Shown here piece after piece: positions 1 to 10,650 of a stretch of DNA of 64,000 nt. The notes under the pieces were generated by a model. The model did not search any database, was not told the origin of the DNA, and saw nothing but the letters and a program-made list of their open reading frames with translations. The stretch is from the NCBI RefSeq assembly GCF_000499845.2, contig NC_023758.2, positions 27,005,520 through 27,069,519 of the forward strand. The letters run 5' to 3'. The first letter of the stretch is position 1. Each line of letters starts with the position of its first letter. A program made the position numbers and the translations under genes. Source of the stretch: Phaseolus vulgaris. Taxonomy: Eukaryota > Streptophyta > Magnoliopsida > Fabales > Fabaceae.

Positions 1-1172
1 GAAGTGTGACATCAATTAACATGTTGTACTTGTCGTTATTCGACAATATAAGGATGTGTGATGGGTACGCATGGGGACCTGATGCACTCATGATGTGAGT
101 TGATTTTAGAATTACACATTTTTATGGGTTTCACTTTGTTTATAAGTTTTTGTTTAGGCAGAATATGGTGAGAAACCCAAAGAAGATTGCAACTGGACAC
201 GGACTTAACCAAGTGGTTAAGTAAGTGTGAAGGTTCTCTTCTAGAGGGCAAAGAGAAAACACAGTTATATGGTGATTTAGATGATGATGGCCGGAAATAA
301 AGAACATAAAATGGAAAGAAAACACAATGAAAATTGAAAAGAAAAAGGAAGAACATAAAAAGGAATGGAAATGGCCCAAATAAGAAAGGAAAAGGATGAA
401 AACATGAAGAAAGCTTATGGAAAATGGAGCAAGGAATCATGCCACTTGGAGGGTGAGGGAATTCCAATATGAGTGGTGAGGAGCCACCACTTGAGGTGCA
501 CTACTCTCAAGATAAGACGCAAAAACAATTTAGGAGACAAAGTTCACTAATCACTCAAGTAGAGTTTCTCTTCTCAATTCAAATTCAAGGGTAGAAAAAT
601 ATGAGGCAAGACACCCTTCATATAAGAGAGAGTGACTTGGGGAGCAAGAGTGAGAGGAGTAGGGACGTCATTGGTGAGAAACCTTTTATAAGGTAGGTCA
701 AAGAAACCCTAAACCTAGGTGCACATGTCATGAAAGGTGGGCTTGACACAAGCCCAAATTACTAAGCACATCCTACTTGAGCTTATTCTTCTGTTTGGAC
801 CCCCAAAATGAGCCAAAAATATTCAAATAAACTTGTCTTTTAAAAATACCAGAAGAAAGAAAATTTGATGCTCTAGCCTATGTTCAGTTCTTCTTTTGTT
901 AAGGTCCTTCTAAAGTTTGGTAGGGTCTTGTCTTAGATGCTGAGATAACCGACTTATTTGTGAAGTGGTTATTGTGTCCTTGGTTATCTCCTTGTCTAGT
1001 TGGGTTATATCAACTCACCCACATGTACGATCAGCTAAGAGATTATGTCACATTGTTATAGATAAATAATACACATCATTTGAACAATTGATTAATTTCT
1101 AATTGGATATATGAATAATATGAGTTCATAAAGCATGGATATATAAACACTTTTCGGGGATGAGAATGTGGG
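1..1172. other. Intergenic DNA, no gene recognised
   Basis: The stretch has no open frame that looks like a protein. The longest frame, on the minus strand at 36-467, is Phe/Pro-rich and low complexity and is not believable as a gene. The purine-rich text around 170-700 has the feel of an old retroelement untranslated region, but I found no LTR end, primer site or coding domain to support that. Confidence 0.4.
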
Positions 1173-1177
1173 ATATC

Positions 1178-2761
1178 TGTTGAAGCTGGAGGAAGCTTCT
1201 TCCCTACCAAGGCTTGATGTGTGTTTGATGAAGAAAATAGCTTGAGTGCTTTGAAGATTGTAATAGGCTTTTAAATTCGTTTGTAATTAGGCTTGTAATT
1301 GTGTATGGTTGCCTTTTGCTATGTGACCTATCCTAGATGCCTAACCAAGTCTAGATCAAGCACATGATGTGGTTAAATGGTTTTTGAAAAGCTTTTTAAA
1401 ATGTTTTTAAAAGTTTTAAATCAGTACACAAATAAATCTGTTTTATGGAGAAAGAATCGGTTTATTTCTTCTCTGTTAAAAGGCTTTTCTAAAATTTTGT
1501 TAGGGCACCACAGGCAAAGCTTAGTTCGTTATTTCTGTTAAAGCTGAGCTGGCCTATTTGTTATCATTTAATCTGTTTCACTGTGAAAGAATCGGTTTGC
1601 TCTTTGGTCAGTTGAAAGGTTTTTCATAATTTAGTTAGGGCACCAAAGGTACAACTCATACAGTTATTTCAGTTAGCTGAGTTGGCGGTTTTCACAAAAT
1701 AAATCTGTTAAGTTCAAAAATGAATCTGTTGTTTTCATAACTGCTTTTCAACTGTTTTTTGAAAAGAAGTTAGAAACTGTTTTCTATATAAAGAAAAGTC
1801 TCTCTCACATGAAAAAGTGCTGAGCAATTACGTTTTTGACAGAGATCAAACAATTTCCATGTGAGAAGAAAGATTGAAAGATTTTTGAAAGGTTTTCCAA
1901 AGAGATTTTCAAGTGTGCTTGTTCTAGGAAACCTTTGATCTTGGTGAAGGTGCTGGTGCAGTTCTGCAGCAAATTGAACTACTGGTTTTGAGTTCTTGCA
2001 TCTTCTTTTCAGGTGTAATCTTTCCTTTATTCTGGTTTGTAAAGGTGTAAGTGTTAGTCACTCCTTGATAGGGTTTCTTGGAGTGCAAGGTGTGCTGAAA
2101 TAGGGTTTTTCAGCATTGATTGTGTTGTTCTTGTAGTGTTCAAGAACTGCTGTGTTTGTAAGTAATTGGTACTGTTTTTAGTGGATTCCACCTTGGGGTA
2201 AGGTGAGACTGGACGTAGCTCTGTATGAGTGAACCAGTATAAAAACTTGTGTGCCTTTTCTTCTCATCCCTGCACTCATTTCTGGTTTTGCTTATTTCTG
2301 TCAAGAACTAAATCTGTTCTTTTGAAATTGAATCTGTTAATTCTGGGTTTAATAAAAACTGTTCTTCCTGATCTGTTAAAGCTCTCTAATCACAATCAAG
2401 GCAGTTGTATATGCTGTTTTAATTGATCTGAAAACAAATTGTCTATTCATTAAAACCTGTCAAAGATTTATTCTCATTAAAACCTTGTGTTGAATGAAGT
2501 TGATTGATTTCTTGGCATAGCTGTATTCTTCATACTCATAAAATCCAACTAATCTGATTCTGTTATAATCCTCTGTTGATTACAATTCTAATTTGAACAA
2601 AGTCAAATTTTGCTAGACTGCTCTGAAGAATCAATCTGTTTTGTGTAAAAACAATCTGTTCTTTTTGCCTCTGGTATACTGTAAATTGTGTGTTCTTGCG
2701 AAAATTTTATAAGCTCAATTCACCCCTCCCCTCTTGAACTTAGACACTAATAGACACAACA
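1178..2761 (+). mobile_element. Solo LTR, probably of a Ty1/copia-type element
   Basis: The 1584-bp segment begins TGTTG and ends CAACA, a 5-bp inverted terminal repeat of the TG...CA kind, and is flanked on both sides by the same 5 bp, ATATC (1173-1177 and 2762-2766). No second LTR, primer-binding site, polypurine tract or coding domain adjoins it, so it is best read as a solo LTR left by recombination between two LTRs. The right end has the CTCAATTCACCCC text that I associate with long copia LTRs in legumes; that family assignment is inference. The octamer AATCTGTT recurs about nine times inside. The plus orientation rests only on that right-end text. Confidence 0.8.
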
Positions 2762-2766
2762 ATATC

Positions 2767-5080
2767 AATCCCACATATCAAGAGCCACATATCAAGAGAT
2801 TTTCCCTCAGACATCTCGTTATGTCATTAGATGTTATATATATATATATAGTTGGTGTTGGGCGTGTGAAGATAGATGGTCTTACCCATGTTGGGGTGTT
2901 CTGAAGTCTTTATGATAACCATGGTCCTAGTCGGTTGTTTGAGACAATAATCATGTTCCATAAATATATCGAATCGGGATGTGCTCCCAACGCTATTTGC
3001 CAAAGCAGATACTACAATAGTTTGGGTAAAAGTAGACAATTCTTCAACCTCCCCCACATTTTTAACCATCTTCGTACTCATATGACATTGGTTTCTCATC
3101 TCTTAGCATATGCAATTGGATACATGTACTACTTCAGATCCATGCCATATCCCTACACATTTCCTCAAGCAGATGAAGATCGACCGACTATATTACTACA
3201 TCATTGTCCACATAGTTCGGATGGTGGTCAAACATGATCGTCGCCAAAGCAAGAGAATGCTTGCCCAGTGGGTTATTTCCATTATTATTTTATCATGATT
3301 TTTGTTTTAACATTTGAAGTGTCTGATGTAATTTCAATGAATGCAAGATACATTCAGGAGGATTACTGACATTTTGTAGTGCATGCTTGACTATAGATAT
3401 GTGTCATAAGGTACTCCAGCATGAGACGAAACTCACAGTTTATTGCAGTTAACCTATAACAACACAAATGAGAGGATAATTTATATAAGACATACACGTG
3501 TTGTACGGAGCAGATGATAGATGATAGACACGTAGTTATAGTTCTTAGACAATTTCCCAAAATACTTATATTTTGTATTTTAAATTTAGCAATAATATTG
3601 TGCAAAACTTTTGATCATTAATATAAAATATATTGTCATGATTTATTGTGTTTTACATTGTTACTAATAAAAAATAAAATAAATAAATTATTTGTGTTTA
3701 AAATAAAATATGGATCTTTAAAATAAATAAATTATGTTCAAAATTAATTAAAAAAAATAATGTATTTAGGATTGTGTATTCGAGAATACATCTATTGTAT
3801 TTTAAATTGGACATTCCAAAATGTACAATCTGAAATACAAAAGAGATATATAAAATACGTAATCCATAATATAAAAGATGTATTTTGGAATGCATAATCT
3901 AAAATATCTGTTATGGAATGTGCACTTTGGAATTTATATTTTATTTTTCGGAGTGTAGAGTCCAAAATATAATTTTAAAAGGGTAAAATTGGATTTTCAG
4001 ATTATATGGGGGTGGGGGGTTAGATTGTGGAGGTGCAGAACATAACTCGCTATCCAATCACATAATAAAATTTGGGTTATCACCCATGTGCCTTTCAAGC
4101 CCATTTGTCCCTTAGTTTAGACTTTTACTTCATGTATCCTAATAATTACTAACTAGAACCCATACTAAGATAAAAAGGTTAAAATATTGTTATCGTGCAT
4201 CTTACAACAACTTCACCTCCATTCTCCATCATTGGTGCACTCTTGAAATGAAGAAGAAAGAGATGGAGAGTTGTTCTGGAAGCTTCTTTCAGAATTTATT
4301 GTACATGTTTGAGAAAGTAGGTTGTTTTGGAAAGTTTCTTATTCCAAAAAACATCTTATATTTAGAAAAGTTTGTTTCTGAAAATTTATTTTGAAATACA
4401 TTTCATATATTCCAAAAAAGGTGTTCCTGAAATTTTATTCTAAAAATCATGCTCCAGAAATTTGATTCTAAAAATATTATTTTAAAAGTATTGGAAAACT
4501 TATTAAAAAAGTAAAATGGATAATCTGAAATATAAAAGATAAAATGATTATTTTAAAAATTACGGGATGTTGTAACATTTATTTTACTTGTAAAAAAGGC
4601 TAGACACTTAGATGTTGTAACATTTTTTTTTAATTTTGAAAAATAAATAATATACATAACATATCATTATAATTATAATATTATTATAACATGACAATAA
4701 ACAATAAATATATTAAATAAATTTTACAACACTTTTAACTTACAATTTGGAAATAACTCATACATTTTTTAAAATATGATTTTTTTTTAAAATTGCTCAT
4801 GTATTATAATTTACAATTTGGAAATGATTTCTTAATTCATTTCGTAGTTTTCTTATGTTATTATGTCACTTCTAAATCATAATAAATTATTATTTTTGAA
4901 AATTGTCTTTATAACAATAGTATCTAACAAGTATTGAAGAAGAAATATATTTCGAATGGAAAAAGTATAAGACAAATATTTATTACCCAAAAGAAAAATT
5001 CCAACAAGTATTTGATACATTATGATATTTACAAATAAAACTATAAAATAGAAACTATGTATAGACTGTCCTTTTGGATT
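2767..5080. other. AT-rich intergenic DNA with degenerate repeats
   Basis: No coding region is supported. A short (TA)n run lies at 2833-2850. From about 3740 to 3960 there are several loosely repeated phrases of the type 'attttggaatgcataatctaaaat', resembling the degenerate units inside the Mutator-like element at 5090-5660, so an older relative may be buried here. A G-rich run (GGGGGTGGGGGG) lies near 4009-4020. Frames at 2935-3237 and 3110-3298 resemble nothing I recognise. Confidence 0.4.
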
Positions 5081-5089
5081 CTTGTCGGA

Positions 5090-5660
5090 GGCTTCTTCTT
5101 CCTGCACCCCTACATTTTTCTTCCTGCACCACCATAATTTTTTAAATCCCGAAATTGACCTTAATATTTTATTTGAAAAAGGACACTGTGGTTATCGGAA
5201 ATAGGAATCTAGGAGTGTGCTACGGATTCAGCAATCTGGAACTGAATATTTTTTTTTTCCGGATGAGGGGGATGTTCCGGAAGCAATTTTTGCATAAATT
5301 ATTGATTTTTGGATTGCTGAATCTAGAAGTCTAATTCTATTACGGATTCATGGATCTGGAATGTTTTTTTTTTTAAATTACATATTTTTAAATCCGGAAT
5401 GCATATTTCTGTTACGGATTTGTGGATCCAGAATGCTTTTTTAGAATGGTGCATATTTTGAATTACGGATTGGTGGATCTGAAATTTTACCGGAAGTGTC
5501 AATCCAAAATTTTTCCGGATTCCATAATCCATAATGCAAAAAAATAAATACAGTTCAAGTGCATTTTAAGGTTTTTAAAGAATAATAGAGACAATTTGGT
5601 CTTTGCATAATATTATGGGGTTGCAGGAAGAAAAATGTAGGGGTGCAGGAAGAAACTGTC
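5090..5660. mobile_element. Non-autonomous Mutator-like MITE
   Basis: Two long terminal inverted repeats face each other: the left end reads TTCTTCCTGCACCCCTACA followed by a second TTCTTCCTGCA, and the right end is its complement (about 5630-5660). The element is bracketed by a 9-bp direct duplication, CTTGTCGGA, at 5081-5089 and 5661-5669. Long TIRs with a 9-bp target duplication are the signature of the Mutator superfamily. The 571-bp interior has no open frame but holds at least four degenerate copies of a unit like TACGGATTCATGGATCTGGA (near 5221, 5340, 5413 and 5464). It is a deletion derivative mobilised in trans, if at all. Confidence 0.85.
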
Positions 5661-5669
5661 CTTGTCGGA

Positions 5670-7189
5670 ATGATGAGTAACTGGGGCTTGGCCCAATTTA
5701 TTTTGGTTCAATGGACTTTTGCCATTATTGTTTTTGTTATTTGCACTCATCCTAATTCGTACATACTATCCCCTTTCAGTTATTTTTATTATTTTTCATT
5801 CTAAAAAAGGTATAAGCTTTATTAAACCCCTTTTTTTACCTTTTAATCAGGTTTTTCTCTCAATCGTTGTGATTTTTTATTTTTTTTCTATTCATAGAAG
5901 GTAGATAAAGGTTACCTTAATTTCGTCTCATTACAAGTCTCATATTCATAGAAAAGTATTTTTAACACAATCTTCATTTGATGTATGTAGAAATTTGTAG
6001 GAGATTATCTCTTTTTCCCTGTATTTTTATTTTTTGGAATTATTTCACCCATTAGTTGAATTTGCTGCCGACTTTGGCACTTACTTGAGTATTTGTTTGT
6101 GTAGTTACAATTTGGTTTTAAGCCATTTGTTATGTATTTCAAAATTCATAAACAACAAAGGTAGTAAAAAATTTCTGCCATTTCGACACTTGAATAATTA
6201 AGATAAAATTCAGTAGGTTTTTATCTAAAATATAATGTTTTAGTGAATAACACTTTAGTGAATTAATGAGTCATCTTATCTTTAAAAACAACCTATCAAC
6301 TTGAAGAAAGATTTGGAAAAAATAACTTAATTAAGAATTATGATGATTTTATTGCTAAATAAAAAATCAAAGAACAAATGATAAAAAAAAAAAATCAAAT
6401 GCACAAAGTAAGAAATATGGAAGAACATGCCGTCAAATGATAAATGCAAGGTTAATTTGTCTTTTGAAAAAACTCAAAAAAAAAGTACATAACCTCGAGT
6501 ATTAAACTCTCAATAGACTTGAAGATCTTACAAAAATTCCCATTTATTTGAAGCATTTAGAAGAGATAGAGTTCAAAAAAAAACATTTAGAAGCAAAACA
6601 AAATAATGCAAATACATGGAATCTTCTTTTGCCAGAACTCTATGATAGTAATATGAAGAAAAAGTCAAAACCACCTTCTTGATGAAGTAATTAAGTTTAA
6701 GAACTTGCATAATTCCCTCATGAGGTAATTATGTAAGTTCATACATCTTAAGTCATTTTTTTTGGAAATCATTTTAAAAACTCATAGAATTTTCTAAAAA
6801 CTTCTTAAACATGTTAGAATATTCTCTATCACACTTTCTAAATAAACTTCTCACTTTCTAAATAATTTTCTAAAAGTTTATGAATTTTTTATTTTTTTTT
6901 ACAATCACACAACTAGTCGTGGGAAGGCATTCTCTACTACACTTTATAAAATGTTTTCTAAATTTCATCTTCTTGTTTTTTTAGTTTTCTTCTTTTCATC
7001 ATTCCTTTAAAAGTTTTATTTTTTTTATTATCTAGTACAGTTTATAAAATATTTTCTAAATTTCATCTTTTAGTTTTATTTAGTTTTCTTTTTATTCACA
7101 GGTCAATTCCACAATTTTTTTTCTTGTTCTTTTCATTCACAAGTCAATACCACAAGAGGTTTTCAATCATAGTGACAAAGTTGTTGGAT
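5670..7189. other. AT-rich intergenic DNA, nothing recognised
   Basis: I see poly-T and poly-A tracts and short frames only. Around 6780-7130 the phrases 'tttctaaataaacttc' and 'tttataaaatattttctaaatttcatctt' recur two or three times, a weak local repeat. No gene, element end or RNA gene can be supported. Confidence 0.4.
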
Positions 7190-7333
7190 TTGTGAGAAAA
7201 TTCTCAAGTGGTAGCAAACGAAAGGAAATGGTGAAGGTGGTTACAAGGTGGGAGGGTAGTGAATCACTTTGTGAGGAAATTCTTAGTGGTAGCATACCAA
7301 AGGAAATGGTCACAAGGTGGGAGGTTAGGGAAT
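7190..7333 (+). repeat. Tandem duplication of a ~75-bp unit
   Basis: Two head-to-tail units, about 7190-7265 and 7269-7333, share TTGTGAGRAAATTCT, GTGGTAGCA, AAAGGAAATGGT and CACAAGGTGGGAGG with a few changes and a short deletion in the second. The units stay in one frame on the plus strand (7192-7374, 60 residues; the repeated motif is KEMV followed by TRWE), but there is no start context or homologue that I recognise, so it is listed as a repeat and not as a gene. Confidence 0.7.
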
Positions 7334-7430
7334 CTATGCTATGGTCAAGTTGTTATACAAAAAGCTTTTCATGACTTTAATCAATCTCTCTAGTTACGGG
7401 TCTTTGGTTCAAGTCCTTTTTGGAGATTTA

Positions 7431-7712
7431 GGTACCGTTTGCTTCTAGGGGTGGTACTGTTTGCGACGACGGAAGTCACAGTACCACCCTGTTTGCTTCC
7501 AGTTATGTGTGCGGGTGAGGGAGAGATTGCAGGGAAAGTGTAGGAGATCTTGCATCTTCTCCAAAATGAAGAGAAAGGGGAGAGTGCATAAACTTTCTTC
7601 ACACATCTACTCTAACATATCCCAATCCAAACACCCTCAACTTTCTTCACACTTCCACTCCCCCACACCCTCAACTTTCCACTCACCCACAACTTCTAAT
7701 CCAAACAAAGCC
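7431..7712. mobile_element. PIF/Harbinger (Tourist-like) MITE, 282 bp
   Basis: The ends GGTACCGTTTGC and CCAAACAAAGCC are imperfect inverted repeats of the GGNNNNGTTTGG type and are flanked by the 3-bp duplication TTA (7428-7430 and 7713-7715), both diagnostic of PIF/Harbinger elements. The first ~80 bp match the left end of the 4.7 kb element at 19587 (shared GGGTGGTACTGTT, CGACGACG, CCACCC and TTTCCAGT-like blocks). The right side has the same C/A-rich subterminal text. It is therefore a short internal-deletion relative of that longer element. Open frames across it are shadows of the composition. Confidence 0.85.
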
Positions 7713-7715
7713 TTA

Positions 7716-10570
7716 AGGTTAATAATAGCTTTCACTACCAAATCATAGTATTTGTAATTTGTAAAACTTATAATAAACGCACAAATGTTCATTGAACACT
7801 TTACTAGGTTTCATATAAATAACAATGTTTCTATCTTCATCGATTTTATATCGTTAAACTCCATAAATATTGTTAGAGTTGTAGAATATGAAACATTACA
7901 TTAGAATTTGAGAAATATAAAAATGTTTTTGTATTGTTAAATATATAAATAATATAAAGTATCCATTTAATGATAATAATGTCATCACACTTTTTATATT
8001 ATTTTACAATGAAAGTAAATAAGATGTTATAATATATTCTATTGTCGAGTTGTTGAGATATTAAATTTCATTTGGAATTTCGACATCTCGAACGCATGCA
8101 CTATTAATTCTTAAGATCAATGTCTTAATAATGTAATTAACAAATGTTAAATAATAAATAACATATAAAATTATGACTAAGACCACTTTAGCCTAATTTA
8201 ATTATCTGTATATATAAGGTCCAAATACAATCACTATAAACACCTTAAAGTTAAAAGATAATAAAAAATGTCTTTACCATGAACATAAAAACCGGAAGAC
8301 AAAAACCCTGAAAACTGGAAGACCAAAAACTTGATACCTCTTTTTGTTTAGTTTGTTTTTTACTTTTAAAGTAGTTATATCTAAAAAGGAGGAACATTAA
8401 TGTGGAAAAGTAAAAGGAAATTACGGAGGCTAACACTCACCTTCTTTGATTGTTTAGCCATTTGTTTAATACTTTCTACTATTTTTTTTAATTTACCCCC
8501 TCTGTAAAATTCATTATAAAATATCAAAACATTTAAATAAGCATAATAGTTTAAATATTTTTGAGTAAAAAACTTATTTTTAAAATTGAAAAATGAGAAG
8601 TTAACTCAAATTAACTCAGAGTACTGAAATAATTTATAACTCTAACCATTAAAATTAAAAACAAAAAAATTATACTATTAAATGTTTCATTCTTGTCTCC
8701 ATCAAAAGACTTGATAAACAATGAAGTGAGATAGAAAATGGGAAAAAAGGGGACACAAAAAAATGTTTATGTGAAGAACGTAAGCAATGACTTTTGTGGG
8801 TAACAATAATAATGCAAATAATTAAGCCACGTATTCAGATATATTTTATACAAAGTTATTTTCAAATTAATATAATATAAGTTGAAATCTTACTTCTGAT
8901 CACTCATAAGTGTTGTTAGATTTAGGGTTTATATTAAAATAGAGGTCATCATTAGAAAGAAATGTGTTTTCCTATAACTTTAATATATTTCATAATTTTT
9001 TTAATATAAATATACTTTAAGTTCCTTAGCTAGTGTCCAACAGTAACTAACAAGATCCATATGATGTAATATAATAGACTGAAAATATATTATCTTCAAA
9101 CAATCTTGATGAGCTTCTATATAATATTGAATTTTCATAATTGTTAATAAAATCATGTGAATTTTACCCAAAAATTTCCATAATAGTATAATTAATTAGG
9201 TTACCCCTTTGAAACCTAATGCCCTAATAGAAATAAACGTAACTTAAGCAACAAAATCAAACCCTAATTATGTAAATAAGATAACATAATTAATCAAACA
9301 TACAAATCGAAACTAATATATGTGGCTTTTTTTACTTTAAAAAAACTATTCATCTCTTCATTGATGAGCCTATTAAACTTGAACTTTACTTATTATTGGA
9401 TTGATCACATCATTTCATATATCAAAATCATTATAAATTCCTATATTTAGGTAATAATAAAGATTTTAAGTAAATAGTTGATGGATGAATTAGTTTTACT
9501 TTATTTGAAAAACAGACAAATTAATTAACACAAATTATGTATAAGTGGAAGCAATAAAAATTGATTATTTAAAGACGTCGTATCAATTTGGAGTGAAGGA
9601 AAAGTTGATAGAAAGAAAGAACAAACCGTGATAAAAGCTGAGAACATAAGAAACAATTCCTACGTGACAAACAAAACATAGTTTATTTGCAGCCGTTCAA
9701 ACCATGATTTTTGATGGGGAACAATAAAACAAATAATTAAATCATATTATATAGTAATTAGTTTAATCACTTAGTTTGTCATAGTTTATTAATTTTTTAA
9801 TCAACCATAAAATATAATATAAATAAAAGTACTGGAGTTACTCATACCTCTATCCAAATTGGTATCAAAAAATCATATATTAACATGTTTCTGTATCTAT
9901 AATTCCTGAAACAATATAATAATTACAGTATTTTTTTAAAAGTCTATATATTTATATGCAATTCATTATAGTTTTGAGAGTTGTTTAATCAACCCACTCT
10001 CATAAAAAAACAGAGATGGTTCTGTCATAATTTATTACTTGTTGTTATGCACGTTAATAAATATAAATAAATCAAAATAATGTATTTTAGTAGACTATTT
10101 CATGTTTTTTCTTATTTGCAGTGAGATCTATTGTCTTAATTTAAGTTATTATAATAATTAATTGAAAAAATAATTAACATGATATTATATTTGAATAACA
10201 TGCCTTAGAGTTTTTTTACCGAGATAATTTCTTTTACAATTTACCAAAATAATTAGATCTTTGAAAAATTATAAAAATAAATTATTCGTATTTAAAAAAC
10301 AGAAGTTATATATTCAAAACTCTACTTCTATTTCGTTGTAAAAATCCTGTTTTAAAACTTATAAATTTCTTTAATTATATAAAATCCCATCCATTTTTAT
10401 AAATTTAAATAAAAAAAATTCTTACTACACTCTTACATCAATATTTTAATCCATTAATAAATTTTATGTGTTGATTATATTGATAATCTCCACCATATTA
10501 TAATTGTTAAAAGTAACATTTTACTTTTACACTAATACACTGTTACACTGATTATGTTGATTTATGATGT
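7716..10570. other. AT-rich intergenic DNA upstream of the receptor kinase
   Basis: This is about 2.8 kb of AT-rich sequence with no coding frame above 61 residues, no element ends with target duplications that I could find, and no RNA gene. It should contain the distal promoter of the receptor kinase at 10651. Confidence 0.45.
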
Positions 10571-10580
10571 CTTCTAATCA

Positions 10581-10597
10581 CCAATTCTTATATATAG
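10581..10597 (+). promoter_or_regulatory. CCAAT and TATA box of the receptor-kinase gene
   Basis: A CCAAT motif at 10581 is followed directly by TTATATATAG (10588-10597), 54-63 bp before the ATG at 10651. In an AT-rich genome TATA-like text is common; the spacing and the lack of an intervening ATG frame make this the best core-promoter candidate. Confidence 0.45.
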
Positions 10598-10650
10598 AGT
10601 CATGAAACAAAAGAAGATCACCACCAACCAATCTTCAATTTCTCATCAAA

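Noticed and set aside
36..467. 143-residue minus-strand frame at the window start
   Set aside because: Phe-rich low complexity from an A/G-rich plus strand, with no domain and no splice or promoter context.
2935..3237. 100-residue plus-strand frame
   Set aside because: No recognised motif; an overlapping frame of similar quality exists on the opposite strand.
4005..4025. G-rich run as a possible G-quadruplex
   Set aside because: Only two long G tracts, not the four needed for an intramolecular quadruplex.
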